The position numbers and the translations under genes were made by a program. The notes below the pieces were generated by a model that was not told where the DNA came from, ran no database searches, and saw only the letters and a list, made by a program, of their open reading frames with translations. DNA of 64,000 nt. Source: Caulobacter sp. FWC26. Its GTDB lineage: Bacteria; Pseudomonadota; Alphaproteobacteria; Caulobacterales; Caulobacteraceae. The stretch spans positions 1,714,001 to 1,778,000 of the forward strand of contig NZ_CP033875.1 in the NCBI RefSeq assembly GCF_002742645.2, in the 5' to 3' direction. Positions 21,128 to 28,872 of the stretch are shown here, in pieces; position 1 is the stretch's first letter; the number at the start of each line of letters is the position of its first letter.

Positions 21128-21919
21128 TCAGTCCGCCTTGCAGATCAGGACGTCCTTGCCGCCGCGCTTGGCCGGAACCAGGCTACCCGCGCAAGGGACC
21201 GGATTGGCGGGGTCAACGATGACTTCAGTCGAGGCCGTCGGTTTTGCCGCCGGCGCTTTAACCGTCGGCTTCGCCGGGGCGGGGACCGACTTAACCGCAG
21301 GCTTGACCGGCGAGGCGGGAGGCGGTTCAGGCGCGGTCTCCGCCGGAGGCGCAGCCTCAGCCGCTGACGGAGCGTTCGCAGGCGCCTGAGCCTCCGTGGC
21401 CGGGGCTTGCGTCGTGGCCGAGACGGCGTTGTAGTTCAGAGCCTTGCCGAGGATGGAGGACTTGATTTCAAGCGCCTTGGCGCGCTTTTCGCAGTCGCCG
21501 GGCGGGCTCCAGCTCATCCACATCTGGGCCAGGCGCGCCTTGTCGATCGAGCCTGCGCCTTGCCAGATGGCCGCGCCGCGTTTGACCTGTGAGCCGCCAT
21601 ATTCTGAGATGGGGCGCGGGCTGGCCTTCTCGGCCGCCGTGATCGCCGAGGCGAAGGTCTTCAGGTCCTTCCGGGCCTGAGCGCGAAGCTCGGGATAGGT
21701 CTTCAGTGAGGCTTCCACGCCATCCGGACCGGGAAACGCCTTCTCGATCCGAGTCACCTCCGGCATCACCTGATCGTACAGCGAGGCGTAGCCGCCCAGA
21801 GCGCCGTAGCACCAGGCAACATAACCATACTCGTCCGACGGCGGCGCGTTGGGGCTTTGGGGACTCGCTTGGCCGTCTTGGGCCAGCAAGGCCAGGGCGA
21901 GGAAGAGGGCGTTCGCCAT
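21128..21919 (-). CDS. Hypothetical exported protein with Ala/Pro-rich linker
   Basis: Unrecognised protein of 263 residues. A hydrophobic N terminus (about 1-13) looks like a signal peptide. Residues 28-160 are a globular region with paired Cys (WCYGALGG and GDCEKRA) that could form a disulfide. About 165-235 is a low-complexity Ala/Pro/Lys linker, and the end (NPVPCAGSLVPAKRGGKDVLICKAD) again has two Cys. The pattern suggests a periplasmic protein with a small disulfide-closed C-terminal domain. It is convergent with the glucosidase, 11 bases apart. No function is proposed. Confidence 0.65.
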   Translation of the reverse strand: MANALFLALALLAQDGQASPQSPNAPPSDEYGYVAWCYGALGGYASLYDQVMPEVTRIEKAFPGPDGVEASLKTYPELRAQARKDLKTFASAITAAEKASPRPISEYGGSQVKRGAAIWQGAGSIDKARLAQMWMSWSPPGDCEKRAKALEIKSSILGKALNYNAVSATTQAPATEAQAPANAPSAAEAAPPAETAPEPPPASPVKPAVKSVPAPAKPTVKAPAAKPTASTEVIVDPANPVPCAGSLVPAKRGGKDVLICKAD

Positions 21920-22193
21920 GCGGGCGTAGGTCCTTTCTGATTACCGGGTGTCTTCACTAGAGTATTTCGATCCGGATTGGGACCGTTGCGTGGCGGTGGC
22001 GCTTCACCGACAAGCGGAGCCATAACGATCAATCCCGCGTTCGGCTCCCGTGCGATATCGGCGCGGGCATTCGCCGCATTGCACTAAAGTCATGTGAACG
22101 ATCATTCTCATTGTGCTAGAAGCGCGGAATGAGGTGATCCGGTCGCTCTGTCGTGCGTATCTCTCTTGTCCGTTGCTGGTTTCGAGGCGACCC

Positions 22194-22889
22194 ATGTCCT
22201 TCTGGCGCAACATCGCGAGCATCGCCGCCCGGCGTCTGGACCTGGCCGACTGCACCGAGTGTCCCGGCGGTCTGCCCGGCGAGGATCCGGCGTTCTCTAC
22301 GGCGGTGACGGCGCTCGGCGCTAAGCTGGCGAAAGTCGATGGTCGCGCCGATGGCGGGGAGTTCGCCGCTTTTACCGAGGTGTTCCAGCCTGACCCGGCC
22401 TCGGAGCCCAACATCCACCGCCTTTACGACTTGGCGCGCCAGACCACACACGGCTTCGAGAGCTACGCCAAGCGTCTGGCCAAGCGCTACTCGAGCTGCC
22501 CGCAACTGCTGGAAGACGTGGTCGATGGTCTCTTCCACATCGCCAAGTCCGACGGCTTTGTCTCCCAGGATGAGCTCGACTATTTGGAGCGGGTCTCGAA
22601 TCTGTTCGGCATGTCGCCGCTGGCGTTTCGTCGCCTGCGCGCCACCCATCTGGGCGTGGGGCCCGACGATCCCTACGCGATCCTGGAAGTGCCGCCGGAC
22701 GCCGACGACGCCACGGTGCGTTCGGCCTGGAAGTCGGCGCTGTCGAGCGCCCACCCTGATCGCGCCCGCGCCCGCGGCTTGCCGTCCGAATTCATCGAAG
22801 TCGCCGAGGCCAAGGCCGCTGCGATCAACGCCGCGTTCTCGACCGTGATGAGGGAGCGGCGGGAACTGGGCTTGGCCGCCGTAGGCTGA
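22194..22889 (+). CDS. TerB-like/J-domain (DjlA-type) co-chaperone
   Basis: Soluble protein of 231 residues. The middle region (about 50-150; FHIAKSDGFVSQDELDYLERVSNLFGM) is a TerB-like helical domain. The C-terminal 65 residues form a J domain with the essential HPD in SSAHPDRARARG, preceded by DPYAILEVPPDADDATVRSAW. Such proteins stimulate DnaK; DjlA has an N-terminal membrane anchor, whereas this one has only a short amphipathic start (SFWRNIASIAARRL). The start at 22194 follows a GAGG at 22183-22186; an earlier ATG at 22113 lacks a ribosome site. Partner and role are inferred. Confidence 0.8.
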   Translation: MSFWRNIASIAARRLDLADCTECPGGLPGEDPAFSTAVTALGAKLAKVDGRADGGEFAAFTEVFQPDPASEPNIHRLYDLARQTTHGFESYAKRLAKRYSSCPQLLEDVVDGLFHIAKSDGFVSQDELDYLERVSNLFGMSPLAFRRLRATHLGVGPDDPYAILEVPPDADDATVRSAWKSALSSAHPDRARARGLPSEFIEVAEAKAAAINAAFSTVMRERRELGLAAVG

Positions 22890-23015
22890 CCGAGACAATC
22901 CGTCCCGCACCGACCTCGTAAAAAGGCTTTCCATCCTTTGCGAGGGAGTGTTCAGTTGACGTTCAGCGCTTGTGAACCAACTTGTTTGACCATGAGCGCC
23001 GACGAAAGGACCCCG

Positions 23016-23288
23016 ATGAGCACCGTCGCTTCGCCCTTGCGAAACTTGGCCTGGCTGGCCGGCGCCCTGGCGACCTCGGTCGCGGTGGTCGTGGGCGCGG
23101 TGCTGGCGGTGATTTTCGCGGCGACCGTGGTCGTAGTCGGCTTTATCGGAAGCGCGCTGTTCGGCTTGGCCGCTTTCGCGTTCCGCGGGCGAAAGGTCGC
23201 CAAGTCCTCGGCGGATGACGGCTTGATCGAAGCGCGCAATGTCGGCGGCCACTCCTGGGTCGCCTATGGCTGGAACGAGCGTTCCTAA
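23016..23288 (+). CDS. Small hypothetical membrane protein
   Basis: Predicted protein of 90 residues. A long hydrophobic stretch (about 12-58) would make two closely spaced membrane helices, followed by a basic segment (FRGRKVAKS) and a polar tail. No family is recognised. The start at 23016 has AAGGA 6-10 bases upstream; ATGs further upstream at 22992 and 22938 lack ribosome sites. It stands alone between the J-domain gene and the monooxygenase-like gene. Confidence 0.6.
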   Translation: MSTVASPLRNLAWLAGALATSVAVVVGAVLAVIFAATVVVVGFIGSALFGLAAFAFRGRKVAKSSADDGLIEARNVGGHSWVAYGWNERS

Positions 23289-23386
23289 CGAATTTCGATC
23301 TGATTGCCCGCCGAGGCGATAATCGCAGGCGCACTTCCGCTACGTCTGGCCTTGCCGCGCGCCGCGCACTCCCGCATCCTGCAATT

Positions 23387-23400
23387 CAAACAATTGTTGG
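23387..23400. promoter_or_regulatory. CAAAC-N4-GTTGG palindrome before the monooxygenase/acyl-CoA dehydrogenase pair
   Basis: CAAACAATTGTTGG has arms matching at 4 of 5 positions around AATT (core AACAATTGTT is perfect). It sits directly upstream of the GGGAGG ribosome site and resembles the sites at 25473, 27734 and 62810. Confidence 0.4.
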
Positions 23401-23409
23401 GAGGAAGAC

Positions 23410-23700
23410 ATGATCGGCGTTGTCGCGACCTTGAAGGTCCAGCCGGCCAAGGCTGCGGAATTCGAAAAAGTGTTCCTGGATCTCGCCGCCAAGGTGAAGG
23501 CCAACGAGCCGGGCTGCCTTATGTACCAGCTGACGCGCTCCAAGAGCGAAGAGGGCGTCTACAAGGTGCTGGAGCTCTACGCCTCGACGGATGCGCTGAA
23601 GCACCACGGCGGCACCGACTATTTCAAGGCCGCCGGCGCGGCCATGGGTCCGACCATGGCGGGCGCGCCGGTCATCGAATATCTCGACGCGGTGGAGTAG
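23410..23700 (+). CDS. Antibiotic biosynthesis monooxygenase (ABM/YgiN-like) domain protein
   Basis: Small ferredoxin-like-fold protein of 96 residues typical of the ABM family (IGVVATLKVQPAKAAEFEKVF at the start, then EPGCLMYQLTRS and YASTDALKHHGGTDYFKA). Members act as cofactor-free quinol oxygenases or heme-degrading enzymes; the activity here is unknown. GGGAGG lies 8-13 bases before the ATG. The acyl-CoA dehydrogenase gene follows 6 bases after the stop, so the two form an operon. Confidence 0.85.
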   Translation: MIGVVATLKVQPAKAAEFEKVFLDLAAKVKANEPGCLMYQLTRSKSEEGVYKVLELYASTDALKHHGGTDYFKAAGAAMGPTMAGAPVIEYLDAVE

Positions 23701-23706
23701 GGCGCG

Positions 23707-24918
23707 ATGGATCTGGCGTTCTCGGCCGAGGACCTGGCCTTCCAGCAAGAGGTGCGCGACTGGATCGTCACCGCCTATGACGACGATCTGCGCCGCCAGA
23801 TGAGCCAGTCCAAGAACGGCTATCTGGACAAGGCCGGTCAGGTGAAGTGGCAGAAGAAGCTGGCCGAGCGTGGCTGGGCGGCGCCGGACTGGCCCGTCGA
23901 GCTGGGGGGGGCTGGTTTCACGCCCTCGCAGCGCTACATCTTCAACATGGAGATGAGTCTGGCGGGTGTCCCGACCTCGTCCCCGATGGGCCTGAAGATG
24001 GTCGCTCCGGTGATCATGGCGTTCGGATCGGACGCGCAGAAGGCTCAACATCTGCCACCGATCCTCAACTCCGACATCTGGTGGTGCCAGGGCTATTCAG
24101 AGCCCGGTTCGGGCTCGGATCTGGCCAGCCTGCAGATGCGGGCCGTGCGCGACGGCGATGACTACGTGCTCAACGGGTCGAAGATCTGGACCACCCACGC
24201 CCAGTGGGCCGACTGGATGTTCTGTCTGGTGCGCACCTCGACCGAGGGCAAGCCGCAGGAAGGCATCTCATTCCTGCTGCTGCGGATGGATACGCCCGGC
24301 ATTCAGATCAAGCCGCTGCCGACCCTAGACGGCCCGCCGGACAACGAGCAGGAGATCAATCAGGTCTTCTTCGACAATGTCCGGGTGCCGGTGGCCAATC
24401 GTATCGGCGAGGAGAACAAGGGCTGGACCTACGCCAAGTATCTGCTCGAGTTCGAGCGCGGCAACGCCTATGCGCCCGGCCTGATGAACATGCTCAAGAA
24501 GGTCAAGCGCATCGCGGCCTTGGAGCGGGCCGACGACGGCGGTCGCCTGATCGACGATCCGGACTTCCGCAGCAAGATCGCTAACCTTGAGATCCAGGTG
24601 GAGGCGCTAAACGCCTCTGAACTGCGCATCTTCTCCGGACGTGGCGCGGGCAAGAACATTGGCCCCGCCTCGTCGATGTTGAAATGCGTCGGCTCCGAGC
24701 ATCAGCAAGCGATCACTGAGCTGACGCTAGAGGCGGTTGGCAATTATTCCGCGCCGTTCGTGCGTGACACCTGGTCGCCCGCCAACGATGGCCGGGCGGG
24801 GCCCGACTACGCCGGCCCCGCTGCGCCAGCCTATTTCAACTACCGAAAAGCCTCGATCTACGCCGGCTCCAACGAGATCCAGCGCAACATCATGGCCAAG
24901 ATGGTGCTGGGACTCTGA
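23707..24918 (+). CDS. Acyl-CoA dehydrogenase
   Basis: FAD enzyme of 403 residues that oxidises acyl-CoA thioesters to 2-enoyl-CoA. Family segments are WWCQGYSEPGSGSDLASL (FAD/substrate loop), KIWTTHAQWADWMF, and the C-terminal YAGSNEIQRNIMAKMVLG. It resembles the subgroup found in steroid and branched or aromatic acyl degradation (FadE-like), but the substrate is not certain. It is translationally coupled to the ABM protein and probably shares the operator at 23387. A bidirectional terminator follows. Confidence 0.9.
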   Translation: MDLAFSAEDLAFQQEVRDWIVTAYDDDLRRQMSQSKNGYLDKAGQVKWQKKLAERGWAAPDWPVELGGAGFTPSQRYIFNMEMSLAGVPTSSPMGLKMVAPVIMAFGSDAQKAQHLPPILNSDIWWCQGYSEPGSGSDLASLQMRAVRDGDDYVLNGSKIWTTHAQWADWMFCLVRTSTEGKPQEGISFLLLRMDTPGIQIKPLPTLDGPPDNEQEINQVFFDNVRVPVANRIGEENKGWTYAKYLLEFERGNAYAPGLMNMLKKVKRIAALERADDGGRLIDDPDFRSKIANLEIQVEALNASELRIFSGRGAGKNIGPASSMLKCVGSEHQQAITELTLEAVGNYSAPFVRDTWSPANDGRAGPDYAGPAAPAYFNYRKASIYAGSNEIQRNIMAKMVLGL

Positions 24919-24924
24919 GGATCG

Positions 24925-24961
24925 ACAAAAGGGGGCTCAGGCCTGTGTCTGGGCCCCTTTG
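24925..24961. terminator. Bidirectional terminator between acyl-CoA dehydrogenase and membrane protein genes
   Basis: AAAAGGGGGCTCAG and CTGGGCCCCTTT form an imperfect stem around GCCTGTGT, with T-rich sequence on the plus strand and AAAA (TTTT on the minus strand) at the other side. It overlaps the 3' end of the minus-strand gene. Confidence 0.65.
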
Positions 24962-25362
24962 GATTTGCCGAGCCAGCGGATCAGCAGCGGCGGTGCGGCT
25001 ACGCCCACCACCACAAGCAGCGCGAACCAGATCTTGTTGAAATCCGTCGCAGGCAGTCCGCTGCCGAACCAAGCCAGAGCGTTCAGGGCCGCACCGACCA
25101 GCATCAAGGGGTAGGAAGCCTTAAGGTTGGCGATCAGACGTTCGGCAGGCCAAATCGACCGCATCAGGGCGGTCATGAACAGGATCACACCGATCAGCGC
25201 CTCGCCCACCTTGTGGTGAATGGTCGGGGAGGTGAGCAGGCCCTTGTAACCCGCGTGCGCCAGGATCGCGTGGCCGTGGTCCATGAAGTCCTTCAACAGG
25301 AACACCGCAGCGAAAATCCCCGCCGCCAGCATGATCCACCAGTTCGCCGGCTTGCCGCCCAT
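24937..25362 (-). CDS. Hypothetical four-helix membrane protein
   Basis: Membrane protein of 141 residues with about four hydrophobic helices (WWIMLAAGIFAAVFLL; VGEALIGVILFMTALM; YPLMLVGAALNALAWF; FALLVVVGVAAPPLLI). No catalytic motif is seen. A small loop, HHKVGE, and DHGHAILAH contain several His that could bind metal or heme, but this is speculative. The start at 25362 has GGAGG at an 8-base spacing; an ATG at 25377 in the same frame overlaps that site. It is divergent from the old yellow enzyme gene. Confidence 0.6.
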   Translation of the reverse strand: MGGKPANWWIMLAAGIFAAVFLLKDFMDHGHAILAHAGYKGLLTSPTIHHKVGEALIGVILFMTALMRSIWPAERLIANLKASYPLMLVGAALNALAWFGSGLPATDFNKIWFALLVVVGVAAPPLLIRWLGKSKGAQTQA

Positions 25363-25472
25363 AATCCGCCCTCCCATCTGAGCCGCGCGTTTGTCGCGTT
25401 CCCGTCGCGCCGACGCAAGCCTTCGCGCGCGGAACCGCCGCCGTTGCAGTTTTTCTGCCTTGGCTTAGGTCT

Positions 25473-25486
25473 CGAACGCGTGTTTG
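25473..25486. promoter_or_regulatory. CAAAC-N4-GTTTG-like operator before the old yellow enzyme gene
   Basis: CGAACGCGTGTTTG, arms matching at 4 of 5 positions around GCGT, 36 bases before the start codon. Resembles the sites at 27734 and 62810 closely. Confidence 0.5.
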
Positions 25487-25522
25487 AATTTTTAAGACGA
25501 TTTTCTCTCCCCTGGAGCCTTC

Positions 25523-26614
25523 ATGTCGCTCGACGCCCTCTTCAAGCCCTTCGAGTTCAAGTCGCTGAAACTGCCTAATCGGGTGGTGATGGCGCCGATG
25601 ACGCGGTCGTTCTCGCCGGGCGGCGTGCCGACCGATGAAGTCGCAGCCTACTACCGTCGCCGCGCCGAGAATCAGGTCGGCCTCATCGTGACCGAGGGCA
25701 CCGGCGTCGCGCGCGCCGCCTCGCTGAACGACGCCAACGTGCCGCGTTTCCACGGCGAGAAAGAGCTCGCGGCGTGGAAGAAGGTGGTCGACGAGGTCCA
25801 CGCCGCCGGCGGCAAGATCGCGCCTCAGCTTTGGCACGTCGGCGCTGCGAAGGGTAAGGACGTGCTGGGCAAGGTCGATAGTCCCTCGGGTCTGTCCAAG
25901 GCCGGCGGCAATCCCTTCACGGAGCCGATGACCGATGCCGAGGTGGCCGACACCATCCAGGCCTTCGCGACGGCGGCTGCGGACGCCAAGCGCCTGGGCT
26001 TCGACGCCATCGAACTGCACGGCGCCCACGGCTACCTGATTGACCAGTTCTTCTGGTCGGGCACCAATGTCCGTAGCGACGCCTGGGGCGGTCCGACGAT
26101 CGGCGAGCGGGGCCGCTTCGCCGCCGAAATCCTCAAGGCTGTGCGCGCGGCGGTCGGGCCGGACTATCCGGTGATCATCCGCCTGTCGCAGTGGAAGCAG
26201 CAGGAATACACCGCCCGTCTGGCCCAGACGCCGCAGGAGATGGAGGCCTGGCTGCAGCCGCTGGCCGACGCCGGCGCTGACATCTTCCACTGCAGCCAGC
26301 GTCGCTTCTGGGAGCCCGAGTTCGAGGGCAGCGATCTGAACTTCGCCGGTTGGGCCAAGAAGCTGACCGGCGCGCCGACCATCACCGTCGGCTCGGTGGG
26401 CCTCTCGGGTGAGTTCATCGCCGCGTTTGGCGGGGAGGGCAGCCAGCCGACCTCGATCGACAACGTGATCGGCGGTCTGGAACGCGGCGAGTACGACATG
26501 GTCGGCGTCGGCCGCGCCCTGCTGCAGGATCCGGAGTGGGTCACCAAAATCCGCGAGGGCCGCTCGAACGAACTTAAGGCGTTCGAGCGCGCCGCACTCG
26601 GGACGCTGTACTAA
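25523..26614 (+). CDS. Old yellow enzyme family NADH:flavin oxidoreductase
   Basis: FMN ene-reductase of 363 residues, reducing activated C=C bonds of enones or nitro compounds. The TIM barrel begins LPNRVVMAPMTRSF; substrate-binding and active-site segments are APQLWHVGAA and ELHGAHGYLIDQFF, with the FMN phosphate site in MVGVGRALLQDPEW. It resembles OPDA-reductase/NemA-type members. Natural substrate unknown. A ribosome site (CCTGGAG) precedes the ATG. It shares a palindromic upstream site with SMP-30, SDR and acyl-CoA dehydrogenase genes, hinting at a common catabolic regulon. Confidence 0.9.
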   Translation: MSLDALFKPFEFKSLKLPNRVVMAPMTRSFSPGGVPTDEVAAYYRRRAENQVGLIVTEGTGVARAASLNDANVPRFHGEKELAAWKKVVDEVHAAGGKIAPQLWHVGAAKGKDVLGKVDSPSGLSKAGGNPFTEPMTDAEVADTIQAFATAAADAKRLGFDAIELHGAHGYLIDQFFWSGTNVRSDAWGGPTIGERGRFAAEILKAVRAAVGPDYPVIIRLSQWKQQEYTARLAQTPQEMEAWLQPLADAGADIFHCSQRRFWEPEFEGSDLNFAGWAKKLTGAPTITVGSVGLSGEFIAAFGGEGSQPTSIDNVIGGLERGEYDMVGVGRALLQDPEWVTKIREGRSNELKAFERAALGTLY

Positions 26615-26624
26615 CCCCCTTGTT

Positions 26625-26652
26625 CCGGGGCTGTCCGGCTGGACGGCCCCGG
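26625..26652 (+). terminator. Strong hairpin after the old yellow enzyme gene
   Basis: CCGGGGCTGTCC pairs with GGACGGCCCCGG (one G-T pair) around GGCT. No T-tract follows, so it may stabilise the mRNA end rather than terminate; transcription could continue into the small ORF at 26686. Confidence 0.55.
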
Positions 26653-26660
26653 CGCATCGT

Positions 26661-26681
26661 CACCTCCGATCTTGGGAGGTG
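26661..26681 (+). promoter_or_regulatory. Hairpin occluding the ribosome binding site of the 28-codon ORF
   Basis: CACCTCC (26661-26667) pairs perfectly with GGAGGTG (26675-26681) around GATCTTG. GGAGGTG is the near-ideal Shine-Dalgarno of the ATG at 26686, so the site is sequestered when folded. This would suit a thermometer-like or trans-acting control. Confidence 0.65.
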
Positions 26682-26685
26682 AACG

Positions 26686-26772
26686 ATGTCCTGGTTGCCT
26701 TATATGTCGGGTCTTCTGGCCGTGCTGGCCGTAGCCCTGCTGATCGCCGGCTCGTTCCTGCGCGAAGAGTAG
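26686..26772 (+). CDS. 28-residue single-helix membrane peptide
   Basis: A small gene starting MSWLPYMSGLLAV and ending SFLREE. Residues 5-24 form one very hydrophobic helix and the last four are charged, the layout of small inner-membrane regulatory or subunit peptides such as KdpF or CydX. An ideal Shine-Dalgarno, GGAGGTG, lies 4 bases before the ATG, within a perfect 7-bp hairpin. The stop lies 6 bases before the stop of the convergent SMP-30 gene. No family is recognised and no partner complex is encoded nearby. Confidence 0.65.
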   Translation: MSWLPYMSGLLAVLAVALLIAGSFLREE

Positions 26773-26778
26773 TCCGGT

Positions 26779-27690
26779 CTAGGCGTTGAAGTTCAGCTTC
26801 AACCCCGGGCGAGGCCAGCGCGCCTTGTAGAGCTTGCCCGTCCCAGAGGCGGTGATCCATGCATCGCGCATGTCCGCGCCGCCAAAGCAGATGTTGGTCA
26901 CGATCACGTCCGGGAAGGCGTAGTGCTCGGTGGAGCCGTCCGGCGCGAAGGCGGTGATCCCGCCGTTGATGATCGTCGCTACGCACACCTTGCCGTCCGC
27001 CTCCACCGCCAGACTGTCCAGCAATTGATAGCCCGGCAGGTTGCAGACCACATTGCCCGGCAGCAGCGGGACGGCCTCGGCGAGGACGCCCGGCGAGGCG
27101 ATATCGAACGACCACAGCCGCCCCAGCATGGTGTCGGCCATGTAGACGGTTTTCTCGTCGGGCGAGAGTCCCACGCCGTTGGGGGAGACGAAGTGGTCGC
27201 GCCAGCGGGTGATCTTCGAGCCGTCGGGCAGGGCGTAGTACAGCGCACCGTACTTGCGGCCATCGGGCGTCGAACAGCCATGGTCGGTGAACCAGAAGCC
27301 GCCCTGTTTATCGAAGACCAGGTCGTTGGGGCCGACCAGCGGCTTGCCGTCGCATTTGGTGTAGAGCGTCGTGACCGCGCCCGTCTGCAGGTCCACCCGC
27401 TGAATGGCGCCGCCCGTGTGGGTGGGCGGCGTGGGACCGGGAATGTTCAGGCCGTTGGCCTCGAAGAACTGGAAGCTGCCGCCATTGTTGGTGACGTAGA
27501 TTGCGCCGTCCGGACCGATTGCCGCGCCGTTCGGGCCGCCGCCGGTTTCGGCCACGGTTTCCTTGCGACCGTCCGGCCAGACGCGGGTCAGGCGCTGCCC
27601 CTGGATCTCGGTCAGGATCACCGAGCCGTCGGCCATGGCGATCGGGCCTTCCGGGAATTGCAGGCCCTCGGCCACCAGGTGGATATCCAT
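26779..27690 (-). CDS. SMP-30/gluconolactonase-like (LRE) protein
   Basis: Six-bladed beta-propeller protein of 303 residues, in the SMP-30/gluconolactonase/paraoxonase-like family of metal-dependent lactonases. EGLQFPEGPIAMADGSV carries the first metal-ligand Glu; GGPNGAAIGPDGAIYVTNNG and VSPNGVGLSPDEKTVYMAD are the classic blade motifs with Asn/Asp ligands. The true substrate may be a sugar or aromatic lactone. The start at 27690 has GGGAG 7 bases upstream. A palindrome shared with other catabolic genes lies 44 bases upstream. Confidence 0.87.
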   Translation of the reverse strand: MDIHLVAEGLQFPEGPIAMADGSVILTEIQGQRLTRVWPDGRKETVAETGGGPNGAAIGPDGAIYVTNNGGSFQFFEANGLNIPGPTPPTHTGGAIQRVDLQTGAVTTLYTKCDGKPLVGPNDLVFDKQGGFWFTDHGCSTPDGRKYGALYYALPDGSKITRWRDHFVSPNGVGLSPDEKTVYMADTMLGRLWSFDIASPGVLAEAVPLLPGNVVCNLPGYQLLDSLAVEADGKVCVATIINGGITAFAPDGSTEHYAFPDVIVTNICFGGADMRDAWITASGTGKLYKARWPRPGLKLNFNA

Positions 27691-27733
27691 GTCGCGTCTC
27701 CCTGAGCGCCTCTGACGGGCGGTCAGGAGACTA

Positions 27734-27747
27734 TAAACGCACGTTTG
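27734..27747. promoter_or_regulatory. CAAAC-N4-GTTTG-like operator before the SMP-30 gene
   Basis: Read on the minus strand the site is CAAACGTGCGTTTA, arms matching at 4 of 5 positions, 44 bases upstream of the SMP-30 start. It differs from the site before the SDR gene (CAAACGTGTGTTTG) at only two positions. Confidence 0.55.
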
Positions 27748-27824
27748 AATCTGGCCAGGGTGACTTGCGCGCGACGCGCTTTCGCGGTGAGTCGGGGGCC
27801 CACTTGCGGACAAGGGATTCTGCG

Positions 27825-28283
27825 ATGCGTTTATCTGTACTGGCGGCGGCGACCATGGGTTTGGTCGTGACGGGCTGCGGCGCCAAGGTTCCCTTCCTGC
27901 CCCGTCTGTCCGCTCCGCTGTCGACTCCCCAGCCTGCGGCCAAGCCAGCCGCGATGCCGACGCGCCCTAGCTGCCCGGCCTTGAAGGACGCCGATTGGAA
28001 GCCGGTGTTGGACAGCGCGGTCCACAAGGCCTTCGATCGGGATCTCAGCAAACGCTACGGCGATACTGCGGTGCAGTTCCGCACCGGCTGGGATCGTGAC
28101 AACCAGAGCAACATCGTCATCACCGCGCACCGGATCGGCCCGGCCGGCTACGCCTTGCCCGCGCCCGGGCGAGGCGGGAAGGTCGCGGTCGTCTTTCGTG
28201 CCTGCACAGGCGAGGTTCTCAAGACCCGCAAGCTCGCCAATCTGGAGCGCAGACCTAGCGCCGCTCCAGCACCCGGAAAGTAA
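27825..28283 (+). CDS. Hypothetical small lipoprotein
   Basis: Protein of 152 residues. The signal peptide ends in VTGC, a lipobox with Cys18, so it is probably lipid-anchored. A Pro/Ala-rich linker (about 26-50) precedes a domain with two Cys (SCPALKDADW and FRACTGEVL) that may be disulfide-bonded. No family is recognised. Its last 29 bases overlap the 3' end of convergent folA, which supports both reading frames being tightly packed. Confidence 0.65.
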   Translation: MRLSVLAAATMGLVVTGCGAKVPFLPRLSAPLSTPQPAAKPAAMPTRPSCPALKDADWKPVLDSAVHKAFDRDLSKRYGDTAVQFRTGWDRDNQSNIVITAHRIGPAGYALPAPGRGGKVAVVFRACTGEVLKTRKLANLERRPSAAPAPGK

Positions 28284-28770
28284 AGGCGTGATCATCACCG
28301 ACGCCGGCGGGATGCTCTTCCCGCCGGACCTCGGTCCATAGCGCTTGATCGAAGTCCGGAAAGCGCACGTCACCCTCAACCTCGGCGGCGACCTCTGTCA
28401 GGTACAGGCGCCGGGCCTTTGGCAGGGCCAGTTCGAAGAGCGCCCGACCACCGATCACGCAGACCTCCTCCGCCCCGTCGTCGGCGGCCTGCTCGCGCGC
28501 GATCTCCACCGCTTCCATCCAGGTTTCGCAGGCGACCGCGCCCTCGGGTTCAAAGCTCTGATCGCGGGACAAGACGATATTCGTCCGCCCGGGCAGCGGC
28601 TTACGCGGCAGGCTATCCCAGGTTTTGCGGCCCATGATGATAGGCTTGAACAGGGTGTTGGCCTTGAACAGGGCCAGATCCGACTTCAGGCGCCAGGGCA
28701 GGTCGCCATCGCGACCGATCACCCCATTGGCGGCGCGGGCGACGACAATGGCGAGGGTGGGCATGCTCAT
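28255..28770 (-). CDS. folA: Dihydrofolate reductase
   Basis: Enzyme of 171 residues reducing dihydrofolate with NADPH. The N terminus shows AIVVARAANGVIGRDGDLPWRLKSDLALFK, split here as ANGVIGRDGDLPW (Asp/Trp of the Met20 loop region); IIMGRKTWDSLP and VIGGRALFELAL are the NADPH-binding motifs. The usual active-site acid is within LKSDLALFK (Asp). It lies near thyA, which produces dihydrofolate, with one unrelated oxidoreductase gene between. An alternative ATG is 6 bases downstream at 28764. Confidence 0.95.
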   Translation of the reverse strand: MSMPTLAIVVARAANGVIGRDGDLPWRLKSDLALFKANTLFKPIIMGRKTWDSLPRKPLPGRTNIVLSRDQSFEPEGAVACETWMEAVEIAREQAADDGAEEVCVIGGRALFELALPKARRLYLTEVAAEVEGDVRFPDFDQALWTEVRREEHPAGVGDDHAFTFRVLERR

Positions 28771-28872
28771 GCTCCCTGATTAGCGAGCGTCGGCTCTGTG
28801 CGCCATGCCTTGATCCAAACCTGAACGTCGATAACTCTGCTGTCCGAAGAACAAGTATCGGGGAGGCGCGCG

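Noticed and set aside
22096..22110. A Fur-box-like GAACGATCATTCTCA upstream of the TerB/J-domain gene.
   Set aside because: Only one half (TGAGAAT on the minus strand) matches well and the gene has no known iron link; too weak to list.
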